62,941 bases of DNA from Bacillota bacterium (lineage in GTDB: Bacteria; Bacillota; Sulfobacillia; Symbiobacteriales; Symbiobacteriaceae), in NCBI GenBank assembly GCA_023623185.1, contig JAMNXV010000192.1:1-62941 (forward strand), read 5' to 3'. The position numbers and the translations under genes were made by a program. Shown here in pieces: positions 1 to 8,642 of the stretch (positions are counted from its first letter, which is position 1; every line of letters begins with the position of its first letter). The notes beneath the pieces are model-generated. The model did not search any database. It was not told the origin of the DNA and was given only the letters and a program-made list of their open reading frames with translations.

Positions 1-66
1 TGCTGCCTCGCCCGTAGCGGACTTTCACCGCCAAGTCAGCGCCCATGCCGGGCGCACATGTATGAA

Positions 67-92
67 GCGGGCGGAGGCTGTCCTCCGCCCGC
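67..92 (-). terminator. Hairpin downstream of gltX, probable terminator
   Basis: An 11-bp perfect GC-rich stem (GCGGGCGGAGG and its complement) with a 4-base loop lies about 65 bases past the gltX stop codon. The bases that follow on the minus strand are only moderately T-rich, so termination is likely but not certain. Nothing else is recognisable between here and the left edge of the window. Confidence 0.5.
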
Positions 93-155
93 TATATATA
101 CAGCTGCCGCCCGCATCATGCACGGCGTCGCCGCAGGCCACGCATGGGCCCGTCG

Positions 156-1604
156 CTAGCAATACGGCGCCATGCGCTCCAGCACCCGCTCCCGGCCGAT
201 GAGATAGATGGTCTCGAACAGGCCCGGGCTCGCGGTGCGGCCGGTAATGGCGACCCGGATCGGCTGGAAGCTCTCCTTCGGCTTCAGGCCCATTTCCTCC
301 TGGGTGGAGCGCACAAGCTTCTCGATGGCCGGAATGGTCCACTCCACCGTGCGCAGCCCTTCGCTGACCCGCTGGAAGAACGGCTTCACCGCGTCGGTGA
401 GGAACTTCTTCGCCGCCTTCTCGTCCACCTCGATCTCGTCCTTAAGGAAGATGTCCACGTGCTCGGGCACTTCGGCCAGGGTCTCGACCCGCTCGTGCAC
501 CTGAGCCATGACCTCCTTGAACCAGTCCCAGTTGGCCCGGGCCTTCTCCTCGGTGTAGAGGCCCGACTTCACGACGAACGGCAGCGCCAGCTCCGCAAAC
601 TCATCCAGGCTCTTCTTGCGGATGTAGACGCCGTTCATCCAGTTGAGCTTGTTCCGGTCAAAGACCGAGGAGGCCTTGGTGACCCGGCCGAGGTCGAAGT
701 CGCGGATCAGCTCGTCCTTCGTGAGGAACTCCCGACCCGACTCCGCGCCGGGCGGCGTCCAGCCCAGAAGGCTCATGAAGTTCAGCATGGCCTCGGGCAG
801 GTAGCCCTGCTCCCGGTAGTCCCGAATCGCCGCATCGCCCTTGCGCTTGGAGAGCTTGCCGCCTTCCGGGTTGGTCATGTGGCCCAGGTGGCCGATCTCC
901 GGAACCGGGAAGCCCAGCGCCCGGTAGATGAGCAGTTGTACCGGCGTGTTGGAGATGTGCCCCTCGCCCCGCAGGATGTGGGTGATCTTCATCGTGACGT
1001 CGTCGATCACCACCGCGAAGTTATAGAGCGGCATGCCGTTGGCGCGCATGATGATGAAGTCGCCGATGGAGTCGGTGGGGAACTCGATGGGCCCCCGGAT
1101 CAGGTCGTTGTAGCCGATGACCTCGCCCTTGGGCACCCGGAAGCGGAGCACCGGCTTGCGCCCCTCCGCCTCGAAGGCCGCCTGTTGCTCCGGCGTGAGG
1201 TCGCGGCAGCGCCCCTTATACTGGTAGGGCCGGCCTGCAGCCTGCGCCTCCCGGCGGTCGGCGTCCTCCTCTTCCTTCGTACAGTAACACTTGTAGACAT
1301 GGCCGCTCTCCAGCAGCTGCTGGGCGTACTGCCGGTACAGCTCCAGCCGCTCGGTCTGCCGGTATGGACCATACGGGCCGCCCTTGTCGGGGCCCTCGTC
1401 CCAATCGATCCCCAGCCAGTCCAGGTCCTCGAAGATCACCTGCTCCCACTCGGGGCGCGACCGCTCCCGGTCGGTGTCCTCAAACCGCAGGATGAACTTC
1501 CCGCCGTGCCTCCGGGCATAGAGCCAGTTGAACAGAGCCGTGTGCACGTTTCCCACGTGGATGGGACCGGTGGGGCTCGGTGCAATGCGTACGCGAATGG
1601 TCAT
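156..1604 (-). CDS. gltX: Glutamyl-tRNA synthetase
   Basis: This 482-residue class I aminoacyl-tRNA synthetase charges tRNA-Glu, and in organisms lacking GlnRS often tRNA-Gln as well. The HIGH-like motif reads PSPTGPIHVGN at residues 9-19 and the KMSKS-like motif reads KLSKR at 250-254. The length is normal for the family. The ATG follows a T-box leader with its own promoter, so expression should respond to uncharged tRNA. It is the last gene of the minus-strand group seen at the left edge. A non-discriminating role is inferred only from what is usual in Firmicutes. Confidence 0.96.
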   Translation of the reverse strand: MTIRVRIAPSPTGPIHVGNVHTALFNWLYARRHGGKFILRFEDTDRERSRPEWEQVIFEDLDWLGIDWDEGPDKGGPYGPYRQTERLELYRQYAQQLLESGHVYKCYCTKEEEDADRREAQAAGRPYQYKGRCRDLTPEQQAAFEAEGRKPVLRFRVPKGEVIGYNDLIRGPIEFPTDSIGDFIIMRANGMPLYNFAVVIDDVTMKITHILRGEGHISNTPVQLLIYRALGFPVPEIGHLGHMTNPEGGKLSKRKGDAAIRDYREQGYLPEAMLNFMSLLGWTPPGAESGREFLTKDELIRDFDLGRVTKASSVFDRNKLNWMNGVYIRKKSLDEFAELALPFVVKSGLYTEEKARANWDWFKEVMAQVHERVETLAEVPEHVDIFLKDEIEVDEKAAKKFLTDAVKPFFQRVSEGLRTVEWTIPAIEKLVRSTQEEMGLKPKESFQPIRVAITGRTASPGLFETIYLIGRERVLERMAPYC

Positions 1605-1614
1605 GTTGTGCCGT

Positions 1615-1890
1615 CCCCTCTTTCTGAAAAAGAATAAGCCCCGTCCGCTTAGGGACGGGGCTCTGCCCGCGGTACCACCCTAGTTAGGCCTCAGCCTCAC
1701 TCGGTTCCCGATAACGGTGGGTGGCCGTTCGGCTTACTGACTGCACCGGCTCGATACCTGTGCAGCGTTCAGCGCGAAAGCTCCAGGGCCTCTTCGGCGG
1801 ACGTGGGCGCCGGTTTTCACCAGGCCCGGCTCGCTGCAGCTCCACGCACCCGCGTACTCTGCCCTCTCATCGCCGTGCGATTTCTCTGCA
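1615..1890 (-). promoter_or_regulatory. T-box riboswitch leader of gltX
   Basis: Read on the minus strand, the leader contains the conserved T-box core GGTGGTACCGCGG (complement of about 1667-1679). It is followed by a strong terminator stem (AGCCCCGTCC with GGACGGGGCT) and a T-rich run just before gltX. Upstream sequence has the AGTA element expected of stem I. A GAA triplet around 1793 fits a Glu specifier, but I could not fold the RNA, so the specifier is tentative. The antiterminator versus terminator choice would be set by uncharged tRNA-Glu. Confidence 0.9.
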
Positions 1891-1892
1891 GT

Positions 1893-1921
1893 ATTCTACC
1901 GCGCCGCGCCGGCGAAATCAA
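1893..1921 (-). promoter_or_regulatory. SigA-type promoter of the gltX leader
   Basis: TTGATT (complement of 1916-1921) and TAGAAT (complement of 1893-1898) are separated by 17 bases. They lie directly before the T-box leader and just beyond the recR stop codon. The spacing and match to the housekeeping consensus are good. Confidence 0.7.
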
Positions 1922-1927
1922 GTTTTG

Positions 1928-2524
1928 CTAGATCTCGCGCCGGCCTTCCAGGGCCTTGGCCAGCGTGACCTCATCGGCGTACTCCAGATCTCCGCCCATG
2001 GGCAGGCCCCGGGCGATGCGCGTCACCTTCACGCCCAGCGGCTTGATGTACCGGGCGATGTACATGGCCGTGGTCTCGCCCTCGGTGTTGGGGTTGGTAC
2101 AGAGGATGACCTCCTGCACCTGCCCGTCGCCCAGGCGGGCCACCAGCTCCTTCACCCGGATGTCGTCGATGCCGATGCCTTCCATCGGGTTCAGGGCCCC
2201 GTGGAGGACGTGGTACAGGCCCCGGTACTCCCGGGTCTTCTCCATGGCCACCACGTCGCGCGGCTCCTGCACGACGCAGATCGTGCTCCGGTCGCGATCC
2301 TCGTCGGCGCAGATGTGGCAGGGATCCTGATCGGTCAGGTTGCAGCAGACCGAGCAGTACTTCACCTTTGCGCGGGCCTCTACCAAGGTGCGGGCGATGC
2401 CCTCGACCACGCTACGGTCCATGTGGAGGATGTGAAACGCCAGCCGCTGCGCGGTCTTCGGGCCAATGCCCGGCAGTTTCGTCAGCTCCTCGATCAGGCG
2501 GGCGATGGGCTCAGCGTAGTACAT
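1928..2524 (-). CDS. recR: Recombination mediator protein RecR
   Basis: This 198-residue protein acts in the RecFOR pathway, which loads RecA onto gapped DNA. An N-terminal helix-hairpin-helix region ([15 protein letters not shown]) is followed by a four-cysteine zinc site (Cys57, Cys60, Cys69, Cys72). A Toprim domain contains [15 protein letters not shown], and the C-terminal [14 protein letters not shown] segment is typical. It lies 6 bases after ebfC in the dnaX-ebfC-recR cluster, a common arrangement in bacteria. Length is standard. Confidence 0.97.
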   Translation of the reverse strand: MYYAEPIARLIEELTKLPGIGPKTAQRLAFHILHMDRSVVEGIARTLVEARAKVKYCSVCCNLTDQDPCHICADEDRDRSTICVVQEPRDVVAMEKTREYRGLYHVLHGALNPMEGIGIDDIRVKELVARLGDGQVQEVILCTNPNTEGETTAMYIARYIKPLGVKVTRIARGLPMGGDLEYADEVTLAKALEGRREI

Positions 2525-2530
2525 GAACGG

Positions 2531-2860
2531 CTAGAACAGGCCGGGGAAGCTGGGCAGGCCGCCCGGCATGACCTTCTTCATCTCGGCCTCGGCCAGTTCC
2601 TCGGCCTTCTTCATCCCGTCGCTGATCGCCGCCACGATCAGATCCTGGAGCATCTCGATATCATCCGGATCCACGACCTCGGGCGCAAGCTTGACCTCCG
2701 TCACCCGGCGGTCGCCGGTCACGGTCACCCGCACAGTCCCGCCGCCCGCGGTGCCCTCAACCGTCATCTTCGCGATCTCTTCCTGCGCCTTGGCCATGTT
2801 CTTCTGCATCTTCTGGACCTGGCGCATGATCTGCTGCATGTTACCGCCACCCGGAATCAT
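2531..2860 (-). CDS. ebfC: YbaB/EbfC nucleoid-associated protein
   Basis: This 109-residue protein belongs to the YbaB/EbfC family of small dimeric DNA-binding proteins that lie between dnaX and recR in most bacteria. The N-terminal half is a charged helix (MRQVQKMQKNMAKAQEEIAKM) and the centre has the VRVTVTGDRRVTEVKLAPEV core. The ATG overlaps the dnaX stop by one base (TGATG), suggesting translational coupling. A second ATG at residue 8 is possible. The exact cellular role of the family is not settled. Confidence 0.93.
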   Translation of the reverse strand: MIPGGGNMQQIMRQVQKMQKNMAKAQEEIAKMTVEGTAGGGTVRVTVTGDRRVTEVKLAPEVVDPDDIEMLQDLIVAAISDGMKKAEELAEAEMKKVMPGGLPSFPGLF

Positions 2861-4572
2861 CAGGAGCCCTCCTCGTCGTGTTCATGGATCAGATCTGGGG
2901 GAAAGATGCTGCGCAGCCGCTCCATGAGCGGGGAGTCCCCCTCCGCGGCCGGCTCCGGCTCCGCCTCCCGGGCGGACTGCTCACCCGGGTCGGACGCCGG
3001 GTTTAGCCCGGCCAGTTTGGTCTCTGCTTCCTCCGGCGAGAGAATCTCCACCTGCAGCTCGCCCAGCCCGGCCTGCTCCAGCGCCTTCTCGATCGTCGCC
3101 TTGTCCTCGCGCCGCCGGAGCAGCTGGGCAAAGACCTGCGAGCTGGCCACCAGGTAGAGCATCTTGCCCCGCAGGCCGCCGATGCGGGCCGAGGTCGAAA
3201 GCAGCCGGTAGGTGCTGGTCCGGGAGGTGCGGACGAACTCCAGCACCTGCCCCCAGGCCTCCACCACCCGCTCCACCCCGGAGCCGACGGGCGCCGCGTC
3301 GGAAGCGCCGGCGGCAGGCGGCGTCGGGGTCGCCGGTCCACCCCCGCCGGACGGCTCTTCTGCCCGCGCGGCACCAGCCTCATCCTGGCGGCGCCGGCGC
3401 GCCGGCGCGGGGGCCGGCGCGGAGGCCTGCGCAGCGGCCCGTGCAGGCGCGCGCTCCTCGGCCCGATCCTCCTCGGCTCCGCCTGTGAACAGCCCGGTCA
3501 GCCGAATGAGCGCCACTTCCACCAGCAGCCGGGGCGAAGGGGAAAGGCGCAACTCGGTCTCCGCCTGCCCCAGCAGCCGGATGGCGCCGATGAGCTGCCG
3601 CTCCGTAAACGGCTCCGCCCGCGCCCGCATCTGCTCCAGGGCCTCCGGCGGCAGGCCGAGCACCGCTGCGCCGGCCTCCAGCTTCACCAGGAGCAGGTCG
3701 CGCAAGTGGGCCAGGTAGTCCCGCACCAGCTGGCGCAGGTCCTTGCCCGCACGCACCATCTCGTCCAGCCAGAGCAAGGCGGCCCCGACGTCGCCCTCGA
3801 TCAGGTGGCCGTCCAGGGCCAGGAACTGATCCAGCGGGGCCGACCCCAGCACGGCCAAAGTCATGTCAAGGGTGATCTCGCCCTCCGCCGCGTAGGCCAT
3901 CACCTGATCCAGCAGCGACAGGGCGTCGCGCATCCCGCCGTCGGCCTGGCGGGCGATGGCCGTGAGCGCCTCCGGGCTCGCCCTCAGCCCCTGCGCGGCG
4001 CAGACCTCCCTGAGCCGCCCCACGATCTCGTCGACGGAGAGCCGGCGATAGTCGAAGGCCTGGCAGCGGGAGAGGATGGTGATGGGCAGCTTCTGCTTTT
4101 CGGTGGTCGCCAGCACGAAGAGCACATGCGACGGCGGCTCCTCCAGCGTCTTCAGCAGCGCGTTGAAAGCCGGCTCGGTCAGCATGTGCACCTCGTCGAT
4201 GATGTAGACCTTGTACTTCAGCTCCACGGGGGCGAAGTTGACCTTGTCGCGCAGATCGCGGATCTCATCGATGCCGCGGTTGGAGGCGGCGTCGATCTCG
4301 ATCAGGTCGAGCGCCTCGCCCGACGTGATCCGCCGGCAGGCCTCGCACTCGTTGCAGGGTTCGCCGTCCTGCGGGGCCAGGCAGTTGACCGCCTTGGCCA
4401 GGATGCGGGCGACCGTGGTCTTGCCCGTGCCGCGCGGTCCCGAGAGCAGGTAGGCATGATGAAGCCTGCCCTGCACGAGCGCGTTCCGCAGGGTGCGGGT
4501 GATATGCTCCTGTCCGACGACGTCGCTGAATCGCTGGGGACGATACTCCCGATATAGTGCAAGATGAGCCAA
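2860..4572 (-). CDS. dnaX: DNA polymerase III subunit gamma/tau
   Basis: This 570-residue clamp-loader ATPase subunit has Walker A GPRGTGKT at 45-52, zinc-module cysteines (64, 73, 76, 79), Walker B IIDEVHM at about 124-130, sensor 1 (ATTEKQKLP) and the SRC arginine finger. A proline/alanine-rich linker separates these from the C-terminal tau-like region. I chose a TTG start at 4572 because it has AGGAG eight bases upstream and gives the typical MAHLALYREYRPQRF N-terminus. An upstream ATG at 4626 would add 18 non-conserved residues. I saw no clear slippery A-run for producing gamma. Confidence 0.95.
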   Translation of the reverse strand: MAHLALYREYRPQRFSDVVGQEHITRTLRNALVQGRLHHAYLLSGPRGTGKTTVARILAKAVNCLAPQDGEPCNECEACRRITSGEALDLIEIDAASNRGIDEIRDLRDKVNFAPVELKYKVYIIDEVHMLTEPAFNALLKTLEEPPSHVLFVLATTEKQKLPITILSRCQAFDYRRLSVDEIVGRLREVCAAQGLRASPEALTAIARQADGGMRDALSLLDQVMAYAAEGEITLDMTLAVLGSAPLDQFLALDGHLIEGDVGAALLWLDEMVRAGKDLRQLVRDYLAHLRDLLLVKLEAGAAVLGLPPEALEQMRARAEPFTERQLIGAIRLLGQAETELRLSPSPRLLVEVALIRLTGLFTGGAEEDRAEERAPARAAAQASAPAPAPARRRRQDEAGAARAEEPSGGGGPATPTPPAAGASDAAPVGSGVERVVEAWGQVLEFVRTSRTSTYRLLSTSARIGGLRGKMLYLVASSQVFAQLLRRREDKATIEKALEQAGLGELQVEILSPEEAETKLAGLNPASDPGEQSAREAEPEPAAEGDSPLMERLRSIFPPDLIHEHDEEGS

Positions 4573-4644
4573 GCTGATCGCTCCTGCCGGAATCGGACTG
4601 GCCTTACCCAATTCTACCCGGCGCACCCGATTCCCTTTCGCTAC

Positions 4645-6375
4645 CTAATCCAGCGAGCCCGGTGGCGCCAGCCACGCGTGCCTCAGGTCGTACCGCGCGC
4701 CCAGCGGCCGCACACGCAGCCCCTGCAGTTCGGGGCTCACCGCAAAGTAGCGCAGCGGGTGGTAGATCGGCGCCACCGGCGCCTCCGCCAGCAGCATCTG
4801 CTCGCCCTCCCGGAGCGCCGCCGTCCGCGCCGCGCCGGCGGCCACCCCGGCCCTGGCCAGAAGGGCGTCGTACGCCGGCTTGACCCAGCGGGCGCTGTTG
4901 CCCGGGTGGGCCGTGGTGAACGGGGCCAGCAGCGCCAGCGGATCATCGTGTTCGGCAACCCAGCCCTGCAGCGCCAGGTCGAACTGGCCGAAGCGCACCC
5001 GCTCCAGCCGCTGCGCGAAGGGCACCGTGTGCAGCTCCACCGTCAGCCCCTCCAGCCGCTCCTCCAGCGTGCGCTTCACGGCCTGCGCGAGGCCCGCGGC
5101 CTCCTCGGCGTGGAGCAGGCTCAGCGTGATGCGGTCGACCCCCAGCGCGGCCCGGGCATCCGCCCAGAGCCGGCGGGCCTCCAGCAGCTCTTCCCCGGGC
5201 AGCGCGCCGGCCAGCAGCTCGCCCACCAGCGAGCCCTCCGACCAGAGTCCGTCCAGCACGGCATCGCTCACCGGGCCCTCCTCCGCCGGCGGCCAGCCGC
5301 CGGCCAGCGAGGGCGGCACCAGGCTGCGGGCGGGCAGCCCCGCCTCCCCCACCGCCTCAGCCGTCACCCGCGCCGCATCCAGCGCCAGGGCGATGGCCCT
5401 GCGCAGATCCGCATTCGCCAACCGGGGCTGGCTGGTGTTGAAGACGAGGCCCATCGTGGCCGGCTGGGCCATGGCCTGCGCGCCGGGCGCCTGCTCGGCC
5501 AGGTCGGCCGGCAGCATCGCCAGGTGCAGGTAGCCCATCTGGAAGAGGCGCAGGGCCTCGCGCGGGTCCGGCTCCACGTGGTAGGTGACGGCGTCGAGCC
5601 GGATGGCGGACCGGTTCCAGTAGTGGGGATTGGGCTCCAGCTTCAGCGCGAAGGGCCCCGGGCCCGTGAGTTCGGCGTCGTGGTGGCCGTGAACCGCGAG
5701 TCCGCCGTCCTTCAGGACGAAAGGCCCGTTGCTCACGAGGCCGAAGGGCAGGTCGGCCCGGCGCGGGGCCAGGGCCGGGTGGGCCGTGTAGCCGGGCCAG
5801 GCGGGGTTCGGGGCCTTCAGGGTCACCTGAAGGCGGCGGTCGTCCAGCGCCGCCACCGCCACCCCTTCCCGCAAGCCGGCGGCCTGCTCCGCGAAGTCCG
5901 GCGCGGCCGGGTCCAGCCCGCTGTAGGCCTCGGCGCCGGCGATCTCGTAGAGCAGGTGGGCGTTCACCGCCCCCACCTCCGGGTCCAGCAGGTGCAGCCA
6001 CGCGCGGACAAAGTCGTGGGCCGTCACCGGCCTGCCGTCGCTCCACCGCGCATCAGGCCGCAGGTAGAAGGTGAACTCACGGCCGTCGGCCGACTCCCAC
6101 CGCTCCGCAGCGCCCCCGGCCGCATCGGGCGTGCCGCCGGGCGCAACCAGTCCTTCCATGAGATTGCCCAACACGTCGAGGAGCGCGGGGTCGGCCGTCA
6201 GGGCCGGATCCAGCGTCGCCGGCTCCACCGCCAGGTGCAGCCGCACCTCGGCGTGGGCAGACGGCTCCCCGGCCGGCTGTGCCGCGGCGCCGGAATCGGT
6301 CTGGGCGGCGGCCACGCAGCCGCCGAGCAGCAGGGCCAGCGCCGGCAGGAGGCTCAGCACCCCCCGTCGTAACAT
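4645..6375 (-). CDS. Lipoprotein ABC-transporter solute-binding protein, family 5 (peptide type)
   Basis: This 576-residue protein has a lipoprotein signal peptide with lipobox LLGGC (Cys20). The mature part begins EVRLHLAVEPATLDPALTADP, the N-terminal hallmark of OppA/DppA-type binding proteins, and WSDGRPVTAHDFVRAWLHLLDP is the family signature. It should be membrane-anchored outside the cell and bind oligopeptides or a similar solute. No permease or ATPase genes are adjacent, so the partner transporter is elsewhere or the protein acts as a sensor. In Bacillus the space between tadA and dnaX carries the SRP RNA gene; here this gene occupies it. Confidence 0.85.
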   Translation of the reverse strand: MLRRGVLSLLPALALLLGGCVAAAQTDSGAAAQPAGEPSAHAEVRLHLAVEPATLDPALTADPALLDVLGNLMEGLVAPGGTPDAAGGAAERWESADGREFTFYLRPDARWSDGRPVTAHDFVRAWLHLLDPEVGAVNAHLLYEIAGAEAYSGLDPAAPDFAEQAAGLREGVAVAALDDRRLQVTLKAPNPAWPGYTAHPALAPRRADLPFGLVSNGPFVLKDGGLAVHGHHDAELTGPGPFALKLEPNPHYWNRSAIRLDAVTYHVEPDPREALRLFQMGYLHLAMLPADLAEQAPGAQAMAQPATMGLVFNTSQPRLANADLRRAIALALDAARVTAEAVGEAGLPARSLVPPSLAGGWPPAEEGPVSDAVLDGLWSEGSLVGELLAGALPGEELLEARRLWADARAALGVDRITLSLLHAEEAAGLAQAVKRTLEERLEGLTVELHTVPFAQRLERVRFGQFDLALQGWVAEHDDPLALLAPFTTAHPGNSARWVKPAYDALLARAGVAAGAARTAALREGEQMLLAEAPVAPIYHPLRYFAVSPELQGLRVRPLGARYDLRHAWLAPPGSLD

Positions 6376-6379
6376 GGAA

Positions 6380-6442
6380 CTCCCCCCAATCGTGCGATTG
6401 AGGGGAGATTCTCCATTTCCAGGAAATAGTCCTTCTTCCTGG
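6380..6442 (-). promoter_or_regulatory. Two leader hairpins, one enclosing the ribosome-binding site
   Basis: Read on the minus strand, a 7-bp stem (CCAGGAA with TTCCTGG, complement of 6419-6442) is followed by a 12-bp stem (CTCCCCTCAATC with GATTGGGGGGAG, complement of 6380-6407). The second arm contains the Shine-Dalgarno sequence of the binding-protein gene, 4 bases before its ATG. Translation would need this stem to open. The arrangement is visible in the sequence; the regulatory role is inferred. Confidence 0.5.
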
Positions 6443-6453
6443 GATATCCATTT

Positions 6454-6912
6454 TCATTGAGGGGTGCGCCGCCGCTCGCGGAAGAACCGCTTCATGATGG
6501 CGCCGCACTCTTCCGCCAGCACCCCGTCGCGCACCTCGACCTGGTGGTTCAGGCCGGGATTCTGCAGGATCTCCAGGATCGAACGGTCGGCCCACGCCTT
6601 GGGGTCAGGCGCGCCGAACACCACCCGGTCGATCCGGCTCTGCAGGAGCGCGCCGGCGCACATGGGGCAGGGCTCGATGGTGACGTACATCGTGCAGCCC
6701 GTCAGCCGCCAGCCGCCCAGCAGGCGGCCGGCCTCCCTGATGGCCAGCACCTCGGCGTGGGCCGTGGCGTCGTGCGTGGTCTCGCGCAGGTTGTGGGAGC
6801 GGACGATGATCTGGCCGTCGCGAACGACCACGGCGCCGATGGGCACCTCGCCGATACGAGACGCCTTCTCGGCCTCGAGCAGGGCCTCGCGCATGAAGGC
6901 TTCATCACGCAT
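6454..6912 (-). CDS. tadA: tRNA-specific adenosine deaminase TadA
   Basis: This 152-residue enzyme converts A34 to inosine in the tRNA wobble position. The catalytic zinc site is complete: HAE at residues 52-54 and PCPMC with Cys82 and Cys85. The ATG at 6912 is preceded by AGGAGGG at good spacing; longer reading through the tRNA-Ser gene is not plausible. Neighbours are tRNA-Ser and serS upstream, as in Bacillus. Length matches bacterial TadA. Confidence 0.95.
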   Translation of the reverse strand: MRDEAFMREALLEAEKASRIGEVPIGAVVVRDGQIIVRSHNLRETTHDATAHAEVLAIREAGRLLGGWRLTGCTMYVTIEPCPMCAGALLQSRIDRVVFGAPDPKAWADRSILEILQNPGLNHQVEVRDGVLAEECGAIMKRFFRERRRTPQ

Positions 6913-6992
6913 GGCGATCGCCCTCCTGTGAAGCAGCGGCGAAAGAGCAGGCCACGGTCGGGTGGCCTGCTCTTGCTCGCCGCTATTGGCTT

Positions 6993-7083
<91 letters not shown>

Positions 7084-7150
7084 GGATCGTGTCAGGATAA
7101 TAGTTTACACAACGGCCGCAGGCCTTGCAAGCGCGTTCCAGGAGAAGGCA

Positions 7151-7182
7151 GCGGCCCCGCGCCGCCATTTGCGCGGGGCCGC
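7151..7182 (-). terminator. GC-rich hairpin between serS and tRNA-Ser
   Basis: GCGGCCCCGCGC pairs perfectly with GCGCGGGGCCGC across an 8-base loop. It lies 60-90 bases past the serS stop codon. The following bases are not a clean T-run, so it may terminate inefficiently or act as an RNA-stabilising stem. Confidence 0.55.
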
Positions 7183-7239
7183 CACGTGAAGCCAACTGCC
7201 GCGGCAGACAGGCGACAGCCGCCCTTGAGCTTAATCGGC

Positions 7240-8505
7240 TTAATCGGCGATGCGGTCGCAGCGGGTGTATGGCCGCAGCGCCTCGGGCACGGTGATGGAG
7301 CCGTCCGCGTTCTGGTAGTTCTCCATGACCGCCGCCAGCGTGCGCCCCACCGCGAGGCCCGAGCCGTTCAGCGTGTGGACGAACTCCGGCTTGCCGCCGC
7401 CAGGCCGGTAGCGGATGTTCGCCCGGCGTGCCTGGAAGTCGCTCATGTTCGAGCAGGACGAGATCTCCACGTACCGCTCGTAGCTGGGCATCCAGACCTC
7501 GATGTCGTACTTCTTGTACTGGCCGAAGCCCATGTCGCCGGTGCACATGAAGACGCGCCGGTACGGCAGGTTCAGCGCCTCCAGCATGCCCTCCGCGTTT
7601 TCCACGATCTCCATCAGGGCCTGCTCGCTCTCTTCAGGCCGGGTGAACTGGACCATCTCCACCTTCTCGAAGTAGTGCTGCCGGATGAGCCCGCGGGTGT
7701 CGCGCCCGGCCGCGCCGGCCTCGCTGCGGAAGCAGCCGCTGAAGCCCACATACTTCAGGGGCAGCACGGACTCATCGAGGATCTCGTCGCGATGCATGTT
7801 GACCAGCGGTACCTCGGCGGTGGAGGCCAGGTGGTAGTCGGTGCCGGCCAGGCTGAAGACGTCCTCCTTGAACTTCGGGAACTGGCCGCTGCCGTAGTAG
7901 CTGGCCGTGTTCACGATCACCGGCGGCAGCACCTCGCGGTAGCCACGCTCAGTCAGGTAGTCGATGAAGAAGCTGATGAGCGCCCGGTTCAGCCGGGCCA
8001 GCCCGCCCTTGATCATGGTGAAGCGGCTGCCCGCCACCTTCGCAGCCCGCTCGAAGTCCAGCCCGTCAAGGGCCACGCCCAGGTCCCAGTGGGGCTTCAC
8101 GGGGAAGTCGAACTGGCGGGGCTCGCCCCAGCGCTTGACCTCCACGTTGTCGTTCTCATCCTCGCCCACCGGCACGTCCGGCGCGGGAATGTTGGGCAGC
8201 TGGTAGAGCAGGTCCTGCAGCTCCTCCTCCACCTCCCGCTCCCGGTTGTCCAGCTCCTTGATGCGGTCGCCGATGGCGCCCATCTCGGCGATGATTTCGC
8301 TGGCATCCTGCCCCTGCTTCTTCAGCACGCCGATCTGCTTCGACACCTGGTTGCGGCGCGCTTTCAACTGCTCGACCTCGGTCAGAATCTGGCGCCGCTC
8401 CACATCCAGGGCCAGGATGCGGTCGAGGTCAACGGAAACACCCTTGTTGATCAGCGCCTTGCGAACGACGTCGGGATGGGTGCGAACGAACCTCAGGTCC
8501 AACAT
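7240..8505 (-). CDS. serS: Seryl-tRNA synthetase
   Basis: This 421-residue class II synthetase has the N-terminal long coiled-coil arm (about residues 30-100, QILTEVEQLKARRNQVSKQIG) that reads the variable arm of tRNA-Ser. Motif 2 is RSEAGAAGRDTRGLIRQHYF and motif 3 is GSGLAVGRTLAAVMEN. The ATG has a GAGGG-type ribosome-binding site just upstream. I see no T-box in the short leader, unlike the neighbouring gltX and the serine-pathway genes. Length is typical. Confidence 0.97.
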   Translation of the reverse strand: MLDLRFVRTHPDVVRKALINKGVSVDLDRILALDVERRQILTEVEQLKARRNQVSKQIGVLKKQGQDASEIIAEMGAIGDRIKELDNREREVEEELQDLLYQLPNIPAPDVPVGEDENDNVEVKRWGEPRQFDFPVKPHWDLGVALDGLDFERAAKVAGSRFTMIKGGLARLNRALISFFIDYLTERGYREVLPPVIVNTASYYGSGQFPKFKEDVFSLAGTDYHLASTAEVPLVNMHRDEILDESVLPLKYVGFSGCFRSEAGAAGRDTRGLIRQHYFEKVEMVQFTRPEESEQALMEIVENAEGMLEALNLPYRRVFMCTGDMGFGQYKKYDIEVWMPSYERYVEISSCSNMSDFQARRANIRYRPGGGKPEFVHTLNGSGLAVGRTLAAVMENYQNADGSITVPEALRPYTRCDRIAD

Positions 8506-8642
8506 GGGTGATTACCCTCCTCATCAAGAGTCAGGGGAGGCGTCTCCGCCTAGCCTTTCCAGCGGCCGGAAAGATGATCCAGTTCCGCGAGGCCAGGTGT
8601 CAGGCTTCGGCGCAGCAGGTGGCAATCCCTCCCTGGGGACGG

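Noticed and set aside
25-342. Minus-strand frame at the left edge downstream of gltX
   Set aside because: It overlaps the 3' end of gltX in another frame and has no family features.
144-1637. Long open frame on the plus strand opposite gltX, and similar long antisense frames opposite gyrA, dnaX, purA and others
   Set aside because: High-GC coding regions give long antisense frames. The opposite strand encodes clear conserved proteins in each case.
2860-4572. Programmed frameshift in dnaX to make a gamma form
   Set aside because: I found no long A-run or AAAAAAG-type slippery site with a following stem by eye.
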